In this document: piece after piece, positions 34,066-45,526 of the stretch
Layout: the number at the start of each line of letters is the position of its first letter
Numbering within the stretch: position 1 is the stretch's first letter
Assembly: GCA_024760905.1 (NCBI GenBank)
Contig: CM045729.1
Coordinates: 8,045,163 to 8,109,162 of the forward strand
Reading direction: 5' to 3'
From: Plotosus lineatus
Lineage: Eukaryota > Chordata > Actinopteri > Siluriformes > Plotosidae
DNA length: 64,000 nt
The notes under the pieces: model-generated
The model's input: the letters and a program-made list of their open reading frames with translations, nothing else
Databases searched by the model: none
What the model was told of the DNA's origin: nothing
Translations under genes and position numbers: made by a program

Positions 34066-34341
34066 TTATAAAAAAACATTAGCTCCTTCCTCAGCGATCC
34101 TTTCGTAAGTGTCTGCTAGTCGTGGAAACCTGATAGTGTTGTTTTCTTTCAGGATGATTTTATTGGAATCACAAAATACTTCACTGTAACAGAGAATAAA
34201 GTTGAAAACAATTCGATAATTTTCTTCATGGGGATAAAGGATCCATCGCTCAGATGTAAAGTTCACGACCTGCCCTGATCCTTTAAAATCAACATATAGC
34301 TTAATCCCAGAAACCTTCTTGTTGTGAAGTGACAGTGCCAA
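34066..34341 (-). other. Unidentified open frame, possible gene fragment
   Basis: A 91-codon minus-strand frame with normal amino-acid composition (GIKLYVDFKGSGQVVNFTSE, then ENYRIVFNFILCYSEVF and KENNTIRFPRLADTYERIAE). A second frame upstream on the same strand (34440-34640; GYDLAHRHHGRLPWRELFQP, IRVGRVLVKALEKYQEEIQ) also looks like real protein rather than noise. The two could be exons or frames of one decayed gene. I do not recognise the family. No start, splice or promoter signal settles it. Confidence 0.3.
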
Positions 34342-35373
34342 TCACTGAGTCATGTAACTCCCTGAATGCTTTTCTATTTTAATAAAACATGGGTGGTATT
34401 GATCTTTCCACATGTCCATGAGAGTGATGTTGTTCCTCATCACAACACTGGATCAGCCTGAATCTCTTCCTGGTATTTCTCCAGAGCTTTGACAAGAACT
34501 CTACCGACACGGATGCCTTTATGCGCCAGGCGGATACTTGGCTGAAACAGCTCCCTCCATGGAAGGCGGCCATGATGCCGGTGTGCTAGGTCGTAGCCAT
34601 AAAGCTCAACAACCACCACCATGGACGTGCAGAATAAAAAAAAAAAAAAAAAAAAACAACGAACACTTCGATGCTCCTCCTTCTGTTTAGATTCCATCTA
34701 TGTATGGACATGTTTCATTAATGATTGATTGTGAAACAAACAAAGTTACACCGAGGTGAAATGTGTGACATGAACCTTTTACATTTTCTGCAGATTTAGA
34801 AGAAATAGTTTTCCAATTTTTTAATTTATTCCTTCAATATGCAGTAAATCCTGGTACTTGCAGGATTATCCTCCTTGAGGAAGCAGCATCATCAGATTAT
34901 CACTAGAACGACTGTGTTTACCATATGTACATATTTTTATGATATATTTTATCCCAGGCATGCACAAAAAATTAATACATTGAGTCACAAAAAAACTTGA
35001 ACATGGAAATATTTATTCAAATTTTCATGTAGGACAGTTGGAAAATGTACCAGTTTTGTAATGAGACCAATATATGTATGTACAGACGCTGCCCGACTTA
35101 AGTTTTTAATTGGTTCCGGACGGCCGAACGCAAGTTGAAAGTGAATGCAAGTGATGGATGACGCTCATACTGCACTCTACATCCATAAATACCATTACTG
35201 TATCTCATAAAACACCGCTAAATCAATTATTATAAACATAACATTGTAAAATAATATCAAATAATTTTCAACATTAATTTCCAATGAATGAAATTCAAGA
35301 AAATAATTTCAAATAAATAAATTTTAATCAAATTCAATTTAATCAAATTTCCTTATTTTTTAATTCGATGAAT

Positions 35374-35406
<33 letters not shown>

Positions 35407-35608
35407 CACGATGCACTGAAGCCACCTGAATTGAATTGTGAAGTAGTGAGGAATCCCTGGAAATGTAATAATTTCACTAACTGGACGTGGAGACGCAACT
35501 GCACTGTTGACAAGCCTCTGCTCAAGCATGTTGCTCAAGCACCCATGTGTGAGCTTGTTCCTCTAGTTGTGGACATCTAGCTTTTAGCCCGCGATTAGCT
35601 TTTTTTGC
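34342..35608. other. Non-coding, with a DNA-transposon-like end at about 35085
   Basis: Poly-A runs at 34637-34658 and 35379-35406. 'cagacgctgcccgacttaag' at about 35085 looks like a pogo-group terminal repeat, fitting the transposase piece at 35609. Confidence 0.45.
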
Positions 35609-35848
35609 TTATTTCATTTCAATAATAATAATCTCCGCTTTTCTCCAGTCCCTCACAAGTTTCTCGTTCATTCCAAACTTTCTTTCTGCTGCTCGATTAC
35701 CATTTTCTGCTTCATATTTCATTACTTGCAGCTTGCAATCCACAGAACAAGGTTTTCTTTTTGGGGCCAATTTTTCAGTGTTGGATGAGCAGGTACTGGT
35801 ACCCAAGCTGAGAGTGCCCTCTTGTGGTTGTGAGTGTAAAAATAACAA
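35609..35848 (-). pseudogene. pogo-like transposase N-terminal fragment
   Basis: The minus strand encodes SVDCKLQVMKYEAENGNRAA followed by ERKFGMNEKLVRDWRKAE, which resembles the Brinker-type DNA-binding region at the start of some pogo-family proteins. No catalytic domain follows. Confidence 0.55.
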
Positions 35849-35861
35849 ACGTGAAATTATC

Positions 35862-36440
35862 TTCTTTTCCTTTCAGCTGTTTCCTTCAGGGGTCGAGGTA
35901 TGCCCTGGAAAGGAGGAGAATGAAGGTTAGCCTCAGTAAGACAGAATTCATGTGCATGAATGACAAGGACCCAACAGGAACAGTGAGGTTACAGGGAGCG
36001 TAGATAAGGAAGGTGGAGGATTGTGGAAAAGAGGTGAAGAAGCGTGTGCAGGCCTTCTGCCTGGTAGTTCCAACCTCAGCATCCTACTACCAATATACTC
36101 ACTATCCCTCCTCTGTCCCTACTCTCAGTCCTAGACTCGTGTTTTTCCTCTTCTCTCTCTGCCTATGGACACACCTCCCGCCTCTCCTTCTTCGACCAAC
36201 GGTAGTCCAAATTCCATCAGCACCCTGTTGGCTAACAGCACTGATGGCGGTCGTTGTTAATCTGGGCCTCAACCGATCCGGTATGAGATTTGTGTTTAGG
36301 GTTTGCATTTTGTAGTTTGGCAAAAGTTTTACGCCGGATGCCCTTCCTGTCGCAACCCTCTGCATTTCTCTGGGCTTGGGACCGGCATATGGGGGAGAGA
36401 CACTGGTTAGTGCCGACTCCCCCCTACCCCACCTCATGGC
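35862..36440. mobile_element. Rearranged RTE-type LINE mosaic
   Basis: Four LINE pieces in mixed order: an antisense 3'-end scrap (35862-35895), a sense piece of the reverse transcriptase C-terminus (35896-36050), an antisense C-terminal scrap (36051-36120) and an antisense 5' end (36121-36440). The joins are abrupt, without target duplications. Confidence 0.75.
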
Positions 36441-37710
36441 TGCATTATGTGAAGTTATATGTGTAATAATTTCACATAAATCGCTCTGGAGTATAAGTCA
36501 TACCAACCTTCAGACAGCTATTTGGCCCAATTGCTGAACATGAACAGACAACTAGACGTTTCTTCGGCTGCCTTTTCAAATAAAAATTATGCTCATAACT
36601 CTGCCGGAAGTGGTTAGACTACCGGTTTAAAGTTTTCATTCAGGCTATAGGATAGATAGATAAATGTGAAATCATGCAATTTTCATTAAAAAAAATGAGA
36701 AAACTTGTGTTGTTTATTTTTAATTAAAAGATCAACTAATTTGATGCCAAACTGCACCAAGTGGATATTTAGACATAAAAGTCTTCTCCCACCCGCGGAT
36801 GTTTAGTCCAAGTTCACTCACCTACCAAGGATGACTCAGGGGAACCACCAGTGTGGCCCCATGGAGCATGGAACTGACACTAACATTAAACGAAGAAATT
36901 GTCCAGACAGTGACTGAAGGAAAATAACACTTTTCATGGATAAAAAGACTGGATCCCCAGGTGAGCATATTTGACCAAGTTTTTTGGCTCCTGATGCTCA
37001 TTTCATGTTTTAAAATGCAGTTAAATTTAAAACTTAAAATGGCCAGCCATAAGCCTGCATACTAATTACTTGCCAAGGGAGTTTAGACACACTCCTGCAA
37101 TACGGCGATATCGAGGGCCTCCTGAACTAGAAAGCAGGCGTGTGATTTGACCATCACCAAAATATCTGAAAATCAGCCAGGGTCTTGGGGGCGTGGCTTC
37201 CCCCGAAGCTCCTAGGTTTTAAGCATTTCAGAAGGGGAAAAGGTTATTTCATGACACTGAAAGAGCTCTAGAAAGTTTAATTTCTAATCTACATATGCAT
37301 ACTCTACCTCAACTTGTGGGTTTATCATGTGGGATTCCAACACTAATTAAAGTGTCACAGTCACAAATCAAATAGTCACTCTTATAGATATGTCCTGCCT
37401 CACAACACTATTATCAACAGTCATCGTCTTTAAACACAATCTGGAAACAAACTATACACACGGCATGCTATCCATGACAAGTTTTTTGAATTAATGTTTC
37501 TTTATCTTCAGTGCTTTAGCATGGCACTTTCTTGCTTCCTTTTGTACAGCCTGAACTGTCCTTCTGGAGGCTGCCTCAGAAAGTTTGTGGTCCTTTTGGA
37601 TGCCGAGGCGTTTCGGTTGATTCATAGTTTGACATTTCCAATATTAATGAGCTAATTACATGAGCACACAGTCCCGCTGCTGTAAATGGATATCTATATC
37701 AGTTAATTAC
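36441..37710. other. Non-coding
   Basis: No gene or repeat that I can name over about 1.27 kb. Confidence 0.5.
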
Positions 37711-38152
37711 TGTAAGAACTCTCTCAGAAGAAGCTCTCATGTAAACCTGCACGATCTGCATTCCTGTATCTCAACGTCTGGGAGTACTCCGGGAACAGAG
37801 GACAACAAACCACACGAGTGAAATCAATCTGGTTTATTCATCTGCTGCTCAGTGTGTGTCACTGGGCATAAAGCTTTTATACAGTGGAGGTGTGTGCGTG
37901 AAAAAGTGGGTACAGAGTCACATGTTTCTTTGTTCACAGCCTAAAAGTTGTACCATAATCAAAGTGCATGATAAGAAACCGTCCATCACATTCCTTTGCC
38001 TTAGGGGTGACATTTACTACTCTGTGAACTTTGACCTCAGAAAGGATGCTGCCTTGTAAAGCATCACAACAGCAATAAAAGTCCACGGTTAAAAGCACAG
38101 GAATGCTGCTAATTATACAATGGTTAAAGATAAGTCAGAATGTGACCTTACA
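37711..38152 (-). mobile_element. Solo LTR related to the 53-60 kb provirus
   Basis: On the minus strand it starts TGTAAGG and ends AGTTCTTACA. It is flanked by a 5-base duplication ATTAC (37706-37710 and 38153-38157). About 130 bases at its plus-strand left end match the reverse complement of the 3' part of the provirus LTR (GTAAACCTGCACGATCTG, GGTTTATTCATC). The rest is diverged. Solo LTRs arise by recombination between two LTRs. Confidence 0.8.
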
Positions 38153-38624
38153 ATTACGAAAAACTGGTGAGTTATTGTGGCAATAATTTATTTATTCTAA
38201 ACAGAAAAAAAATGATTCAGTGACCATGGAGTCGGCTCATTTGATTCAGTTCACAGAGTAAACACGTGAACGTCCTACGCCTAAAACATGCATGCATTCA
38301 CAATAATTTGAAAAATATAATCGGAAACTAGACAACAAAACTCTCAACCATACCTCAAAATTAACTACTCGATCGGCGACAGAAACTGGTTGTTTCACTG
38401 GGTCTTTTCTTTGCACAGAAGTTTCTGGTCGAACGGCAAACAAAGGGTTAAGTCCGTAGGGTTCTGGAATCTTCGCTTGGTACACCAAATTTTCCTACAA
38501 TTGAATGCTACGATTCCCTTTTCCATCTATTCCCACCTAAACTTGTTTTTCACAACTTTGTCCATTTCTTTGATTCATGCAGAATCTTTTCTCTGGATCA
38601 CCGACATGCTTTCAACAGCTGAAC

Positions 38625-38982
38625 TGTCATGCCTGGAGTATATGTGTCGGACCCAAGGATGCAGGAGACCATGTAACTCAACGATTTATTAAACGTTCGG
38701 AACTGGAAATCGCTAGAAAACGCAGAATGGCGGGAACTGGTCGTACACGAAGCGCGGGACAGGGATCAGCCAGATTGTCAAGGAACAGAGTCACTGGAAT
38801 CAATCTTGTGACAGCGGAGGAAAGCATGCCGCTCCCATTTATAGCTGGCTGCCGCTGATTGCCGAATAGGACCAGGTGCGCTCCTCTCCGAAACTCCCCT
38901 ACCGGCGATCGCCACGCCCCTCGCCCGCACCTGCAATGAACTGAGGAAAGGTGAGTGTCTCCAGCCAACAGAGACTATGACA
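38625..38982 (-). mobile_element. Solo LTR, second family
   Basis: 358 bases with terminal TGTCAT/ATGACA and a perfect 5-base target duplication TGAAC (38620-38624 and 38983-38987). Read on the minus strand it has a TATA-like CTATAAATGGG and AATAAA (TTTAATAAATCG). It shares nothing obvious with the provirus LTR. 38158-38619 and 38988-39250 hold no gene I can see. Confidence 0.8.
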
Positions 38983-39254
38983 TGAACAGATCGGAAGTTG
39001 CGCGAATGTCTACGTACATGTTTCAACATCAGCAATTGGCTATTAGAAAGCCATCAACCAATCAGCAGTATTGTTTCAAGAGAGGTCATTTTATGCAAAA
39101 CTAGGAACAGAATAAAAGTGGGAAAGGTGATTTTGACATATTTGGTGTGGAAAAAAAAATCGATTTTTTTTTTTTTTTAACTGGGCAAATAAAAAAAAAA
39201 ATTGGAATTCTGTGAATTCGCGGAAAAATCACAAACTGGAAAAGAGATCTTTCA

Positions 39255-39660
39255 AAGATGGTAATCAAAAGTAGCTCAAGCGGGTGCAGAAGGTACTCAC
39301 ATTCAAACTCAGGGAGGCCAAGGGGCACTACAGGATGAAATTGGAGAAAAAACTGCAAACAAACAACATTAAGGAGGTGTTGGAGGGAATGAAAACCATC
39401 ACAGGCTGCAGCTCAAAGCAAGGTGTGACCTTCCAGGGGGATTTGTGAAGACCAACAAGTTAAACAACTTCAACAGGTTTGATTGCACAAACCCATTCAC
39501 ACCCCAAGGCACTGCAACCTCCATATTCTATTCTACTCGCTCCCTCCCCCCCAGGCAGATATTGTGACGAACCCATCAAAACAACTGCAGTGCTGCAAAG
39601 CAGTCAGGCCCAGTGTGAAAGACACTAGCACAACACACATACTTTCACATATACACCTGC
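39255..39660 (+). mobile_element. Non-LTR retrotransposon fragment
   Basis: The plus strand encodes LREAKGHYRMKLEKKLQTNN, KEVLEGMKTITG and, after a stop, FNRFDCTNPF: the linker before the reverse transcriptase of fish LINEs of the L2/Rex1 kind. Family assignment is uncertain. 39661-40000 is non-coding. Confidence 0.5.
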
Positions 39661-40002
39661 CTTAAACTGCACACCATGCACCTTAACCTGCACAAAGATG
39701 TTTACACTCGACTTTTTTAATTATTTACTCTGGACAGCCAGTTACCAGGTCAACAAAAGCATCTGCACTGCACTATCAGGTCTCAGAGCGCACCAGGCAC
39801 TTTCATCTGTGCAAGAATATTTCAACAGGACTTTTATTCATCTCTGAACTAGACGGTAACTCTGTACCATTACAGTATTATATTCATTCTCTTACTTTCT
39901 GTAGTTTCAACAATGTCTGCCTCAAATTCTTCCTTAATTTTTATAAATCCGAAATTATATAAATACATTTAAAAAAATACATATACATTAAAAAAAATAC
40001 AT

Positions 40003-40021
40003 ATACACATATATATATATA

Positions 40022-40080
<59 letters not shown>
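40003..40080. repeat. (TA)n(CA)n microsatellite
   Basis: Alternating TA followed by CA. 40081-40497 beyond it shows no gene. Confidence 0.95.
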
Positions 40081-40081
<1 letters not shown>

Positions 40082-40497
40082 GAACCCTCCATACTTATCG
40101 CTTCAATTCAAGTGGCTTCAGTGCACAGCGATATTTTTATGAAAGAACAATAGGGGGGAAAAGTTAAGGAAAATGCCACAAAAACAAGGCCAATTCTGCA
40201 AAAAAACAAAAAAACAACCCAAAATTTCCCATCAAAACTAGTTACATTGCAGTGAGATGCGCATCTGAGTATGTGCACACATGCGTTTGTATGTGTGTGC
40301 ATTTATATTTTATTTACAAATTATGCATTATTTTTAATGTTTAATTGTTATTATAAGCATTTATAGCATTGACTATGTAGTTATTGATCTTATATACATG
40401 TACGTGTACGTCAGTCAGGGGGGTGTGAGGGCTGGGAGGCGACCCTATTTCGCGGATTTCGATGGTCATCTGGGGATCTCGGTACATATACATATAC

Positions 40498-42054
40498 TAG
40501 TTCTCAAAAAATTAGCATATTGTGATGAAGTTCATTATTTTCTGCAATGTACTGATAAAAATTAAACTTTCATATATTTTAGATTCATTGCACACCAACT
40601 GAAATATTTCAGGTCTTTTATTGTTTTAATACTGATGATTTTGGCATACAGCTCATGAAAACTCAAAAAATTAGCATATCATGGAAAGGTAGTCTAAACG
40701 AGCTATTAACCTAATCATCTGAATCAACCAATTAACTCTAAACACCTGCAAAAGATTCCTGAGGCTTTTAAAAACTTCCAGCCTGGTTCATTACTCAAAA
40801 CCGCAATCATGGGTAAGACTGCCGACCTGACTGCTGTCCAGAAGGCCATCATTGACACCTTCAAGCAAGAGGGTAAGACACAAAGAAATCTGAGCGAATA
40901 GGCTGTTCCCAGAGTGCTGTATCAAGGCTCCTCAGTGGGACGTCTGTGGGAAGGAAAAAGTGTGGCAGAAAACGCTGCACAACCAGAAGAGGTGACGGGA
41001 CCCTGAGGAAGATTGTGGAGAAGGGCCGATTCCAGACCTTGGGGGACCTGTGGAAGCAGTGGACTGAGTCTGGAGTAGAAACATCCAGAGCCACCGTGCA
41101 CAGACGTGTGCAGGAAATGGGCTACAGGTGCTGCATTCCCCAGGTCAAGCCAGTTTTGAACCAGAAACAGCGGCAAAAGCGCCTGACCTGGGCTACGGAG
41201 AAGCAGCACTGGACTGTTGCTCAGTGGTCCAAAGTACTTTTTTGGACGAAAGCAAATTTTGCATGTCATTTGGAAATCAAGGTGCCAGAGTCTGGAGGAA
41301 GACTGGGGAGAAGGAAATGCCAAAGTGCCTGAAGTCCCGTGTCAAGTACCCACAGTCAGCTGCTGGTGTTGGTCCACTGTGTTTTATCAAGGGCAGGGTC
41401 AATGCAACTAGCTATCAGGAGATTTTGGAGCACTTCATGCTTCCATCTGCTGAAAAGCTTTATGGAGATGATTTCATTTTTCAGCATGACCTGGCACCTG
41501 CTCACAGTGCCAAAACCACTGCTAAATGATTTACTGACCATGGTATTACTGTGCTCAATTGGGCTGCCAACTCTCCTGACCTGAAGCCCATAGAGACTCT
41601 ATGGGATATTGTGAAGAGAAAGTTGAGGGACACCAGACCCAACACTGTGGATGAGCTTAAGGCCGCTATCGAAGCATCCTGGGCCTCCATAACACCTCAG
41701 CAGTGCCACAGGCTGATTGCCTCCATGCCACGCCGCATTGAAGCAGTCATTTCTGCAAAAGGATTCCCAACCAAGTATTGAGTGCACAACTGAACATAAT
41801 TATTTGAAAGTTGAGGTTTTTTTGTATTAAAAGCAGTTTTTTTATTGGTCAGATGAATATGATAATTTTTTGAGATAGGGATTTTTGGTTTTTCTCTACT
41901 TTTTTTTGCCAAAATTATCAATATTAAAACAATAAAAGGCTTGAACTACTTCAGTTGTGTGTAATGAATCTAAAATATATGAAAGTCTAATGTTTATCAG
42001 TACATTACAGAAAATAATGAACTTTATCACAATATGCTCATTTTTTGAGGACTA
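40498..42054 (+). mobile_element. Tc1-like transposon, copy 1
   Basis: Both ends carry inverted 'ctcaaaaaattagcatattgtga' repeats of about 200 bases, with 'attgcacacc' and 'ttttggcatacagctcatga' inside. Same family as 45527-47082, in the opposite direction. Confidence 0.88.
40809..41781 (+). pseudogene. Tc1-like transposase, copy 1, broken
   Basis: ATG at 40809 (MGKTADLTAVQKAIIDTFKQ), stop at about 40900, then shifted frames at 40946-41332, 41128-41529 and 41551-41781. Recognisable parts are the second HTH (SRATVHRRVQEMGY), RQKRLTWATEKQHW, DDFIFQHDLAPAHSAK with the second catalytic Asp, and NSPDLKPIETLWDIVKRK. In the first Asp motif, FSDES of the sister copy reads FWTKA or LDESK according to frame. 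A stop at 41526 also interrupts it. Confidence 0.85.
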
Positions 42055-42289
42055 GTGTGTATATATATATATATATATATATAACTCGCTATTCACTATA
42101 CAAACTCGCCAATCAAAATTTCACACTGTCTCTCAACATCCCGCCCCGCTGGCCTCCCATTGGCTCGGAGGGATGACGCAGAACCAGAAGGAGACCTTAA
42201 AGCGGAAATACAGTGAGGACCTCTGATCTTTTAAAAGGTACTGTAATTCCGCTTTAAATAAAACATCCTGTCCGTGTGTGTGTGGGTGG

Positions 42290-42329
<40 letters not shown>

Positions 42330-42579
42330 TAGCGAGAAGGATTCTTACCTCTTTAGTTTTTAGTTCAGTTTTTTAAGTTGTTTAATTCAGTAAATGTTTA
42401 ATAAATTTGAGCGCATTTGAGCTCATCGGGAATTCCGATACCTCAAGGAATCAAGTTAAAGTTGAGTTTGGACCTCCGATCTGGCAAGCAGGCAATGCGC
42501 TTTGAATTCCACGTCTTGTGGGCGAGGCCCGCAACACTAGAATAAACATGTGTATTGTATATATGTGTATTGTATATGT
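42055..42579. other. Non-coding with (GT)n(GA)n at 42275-42330
   Basis: A mixed GT then GA microsatellite. The rest has no recognised gene. Confidence 0.6.
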
Positions 42580-42838
42580 GAGACCCCACGGTAGTTGTTA
42601 CAATCACTTCTATCATCTTTGTTCTTGTACAGAGTCACAATGGTTAAGTCTCTCATTTCCTGTGGGACAGCTCCTTCATTCCAGCACTAATACAGGGACT
42701 CATATAATGGATCCAATAGAGTTAGCTTGTCACAGATATTAACTTCCGAAGGAATGCCATCACTTCCAGGTGATTTCCCAGTGGGGAGCTTGTCGATGGC
42801 TTCTTTCAGTTCATCTTTGGTTGGAAACTCGCCTAGTT
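42580..42838 (-). mobile_element. Fragment of a different LINE family, antisense
   Basis: The minus strand encodes EFPTKDELKEAIDKLPTGKS followed by PGSDGIPSE, and, in the next frame, IVTLYKNKDDRSDCNNYRGV. These are the conserved N-terminal reverse transcriptase blocks of a LINE distinct from the RTE-type and Rex3 ones here. Confidence 0.7.
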
Positions 42839-42839
42839 T

Positions 42840-45110
42840 GCTCACTGTTGGTCGAAGACGTCGAAGAAGGAGAGGCGGGATATGTGTCCATAGACAGAGA
42901 GAGAAGAGGAAAGGCATGAGTCTAGGACTGAAAGTAGGGACTTTGAATGTTGGAACTATGACAGGAAAAGGTATATGCAGGTATATGCAGGATGACGCTG
43001 ATGGTGAGGAAGGTGAAGAAGGCAAAGGCAGAGCAGAAGACAAAATAGTAGAAGCTGAAAAAGGAAGCGTGTCGTGTTGTCTTCAGGGATGAGTTGAAAC
43101 AGGCTTTGAGTGGTCAGGAAGTGCTTCCAGATGACGAGACAACTACAGCTAATGTGATCAGGGAGACAGGTAGGAGAGTACTTGGCGTGTCCTCTGGAAG
43201 GACAGTGGATAAGGAGACTTGGTGGTGGAATGAGGAAGTGTGTACAAAAGAAGAGGGTAGCTAAGAAGAAATGTGACATAGAGAGGACTGAAGAGAGTAA
43301 ACAGGAGTAGAGGGAGACAAAGCGTAAGGCAAAGATAGCGGTGTCAAAGGCCAAACAGAGGGCGTATGATGACTTGTATGATAGGTTGGACAGGAAGGAG
43401 GGAGAAAATGATTTATACAGGTTGGCACAGCAGAGAAATAGAGATGGGAAGTACGTGCAGCAAGTTAGAGTGCTTAAGGACAGAGAGGGAAATGTACTAA
43501 CTGATGACGGAAGTGTTCTGGGAAGATGGAAAGAGTACTTTGAAGAGCTGATGAATGAGGAAAATGAGAGAGAAAAAAGAGTAGAAGGGGTGACCGTTGA
43601 GGAGCAGGAAGTAGCAAAGATTAGTCAGAGTGAAGTGAGGAGGGCATTGAAGAGGATGACAAATGGAAAAGCAGTTGGTCCAGATGACATACCGGTGGAG
43701 GTATAGAAGTGTCTAGGAGAGGTAGCAGTAGATTTTATGACAAGAACATTCAATAAGGTCTTAGAGAGTGAGAGGATGCCAGAGGAATGGAGGAGAAGTG
43801 TGCTTTTGCCCATTTTTAAGAACAAGGGAGACATGCAGAGTTGTGGCAACTACAGAGGGATAAAGTTGATGACCCATACGATGAAGTTATGGGAAAGAAT
43901 AGTGGAAGCTAGACTCAGGGCAGAGGTCAGCATTTGAGAACAACAGTTTGGTTTCATGCCAAGAAAGAGCACCACAGATGCAGTGTTTGCTTTGAGGATG
44001 TTAATAGAGAAGTACAGAGAAGGTCAGAAGGAGCTGCATTGTGCCTTTGTGGATCTGGAGAAAGCATATGACAGGGTGCCGAGAGAAGAACTGTGGTATT
44101 GTATGAGGAAATCTGGAGTGGCAGAGAAGTATGTTAGAGTGGTGCAGGACATGTATGAGAGATGTAAGACAGTGGTGAGGTGTGCTGTCGGTGTGACAGA
44201 AAAGTTCAAGGTGGAGGTGAGACTGCATCAAGGGTCAGCGCTCAGCCCCTTCTTGTTTGCTATGGTGATGGACAGGCTGACAGACGAGGTTAGGCAAGAA
44301 TCTCCATGGACTATGATGTTTGCAGATGACATCGTGATCTGTAGTGAGAGCAGAGAACAAGTGGAGGAAAATCTAGAGAGGTGGAGGTATGCCCTGGAAA
44401 GGAGGGGAATGAAGGTTAGTCTCAGAAAGACAGAATACATGTGTGTGAATGACAAGGACCCAAGAGGAACGGTGAGGTTACAGGGGGCAGAGATAAAGAA
44501 GGTGGAGGATTTTAAGTACTTAGACTCAACAATTCAGAGCAATGGAGAGTGTGGAAAAGAGGTGAAGAAGCGCGTGCAGGCAGGTTGGAATGGATGGAGA
44601 AAAGTGTCCGGTGTGATGTGTGATCGGAGAGTATCGGCAAGAATGAAGGGAAAAGTGTACAAGACGGTGATGAGGCCAGCGATGTTGTATGGTTTAGAGA
44701 CAGTGGCACTGGGGAAAGACAGGAGTCAGAGTTGGAGGTAGCAGAGATGAAAATGTTGAGGTTCTCTTTGGGAGTAACGAGGATGGATAGGATCAGAAAC
44801 GAGTACATCAGAGGGACAGCACATGTTAGATGTTTTGGAGACAAAGTCAGAGAGGCTAGATTGAGATGGTTTGGACATGTACAGAGGAGGGATAGTGAGT
44901 ATATTGGTAGTAGGATGCTAAGGTTGGAACTGCCAGGCAGAAGGCCTAGAGGAAGACCAAAGAGAAGATTTATGGATGTGGTGAAGGCGGACATGAAGGT
45001 CGTTGGAGTAAGAGTAGAAGATTCAGAGGATAGGGTGAGATGGAGGCAGATCATTTGCTGTGGCGACCCCTCAAGGGAACAGCCGAAAGGAAAAGAAGAA
45101 GAAGATTGAG
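42840..45110 (+). pseudogene. RTE-type LINE, sense, endonuclease deleted, RT mostly intact
   Basis: Begins in the 5' coding part (KVGTLNVGTMTGKG near 42930), loses most of the endonuclease at about 42970-43000, and continues through the linker (43341-43706) and reverse transcriptase (43737-43937, 43956-44741) to the C-terminus (44732-45109) and 3' end. [39 protein letters not shown] and FADDIVICSE are all present. Stops at about 43707 and 43937 and a shift at about 44735 break it. Confidence 0.88.
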
Positions 45111-45526
45111 GATTCTTTATGTGTAAATGTATGTTTATGTGCCTTGCATTACCGCATGAGCCAATCTTGCACAACACAACATAATTAACTCTGAACATTT
45201 TTTTGTAACTCCGAGTTCACGTTGATGACATGCACTGAATTCAATCATCCAGGGATGCAGAGTCCGGACAGAAGCCACTGACAGCCCGCCTCAAGCACAC
45301 TTCCAAAAGCACTTCCAAAATCACATTGGGAAAAAAAGTCCAACTCCCATTCTGTATGATTGTGTTCTTCTTACTTCCAGCATCCATACTCATGTTTCAT
45401 AAACTTTCTTTACTTTAAGAAAAATGCGAGGGCTGATAATAGGAGGGAACTCGCGGACAAGCTTGCTTTGCTGTCCTTCGTGCCATTGTTTGCACATGCG
45501 TAGTAGGATAAAGGTCAGAAAAATTC
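45111..45526. other. Non-coding
   Basis: No gene visible. Confidence 0.5.
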
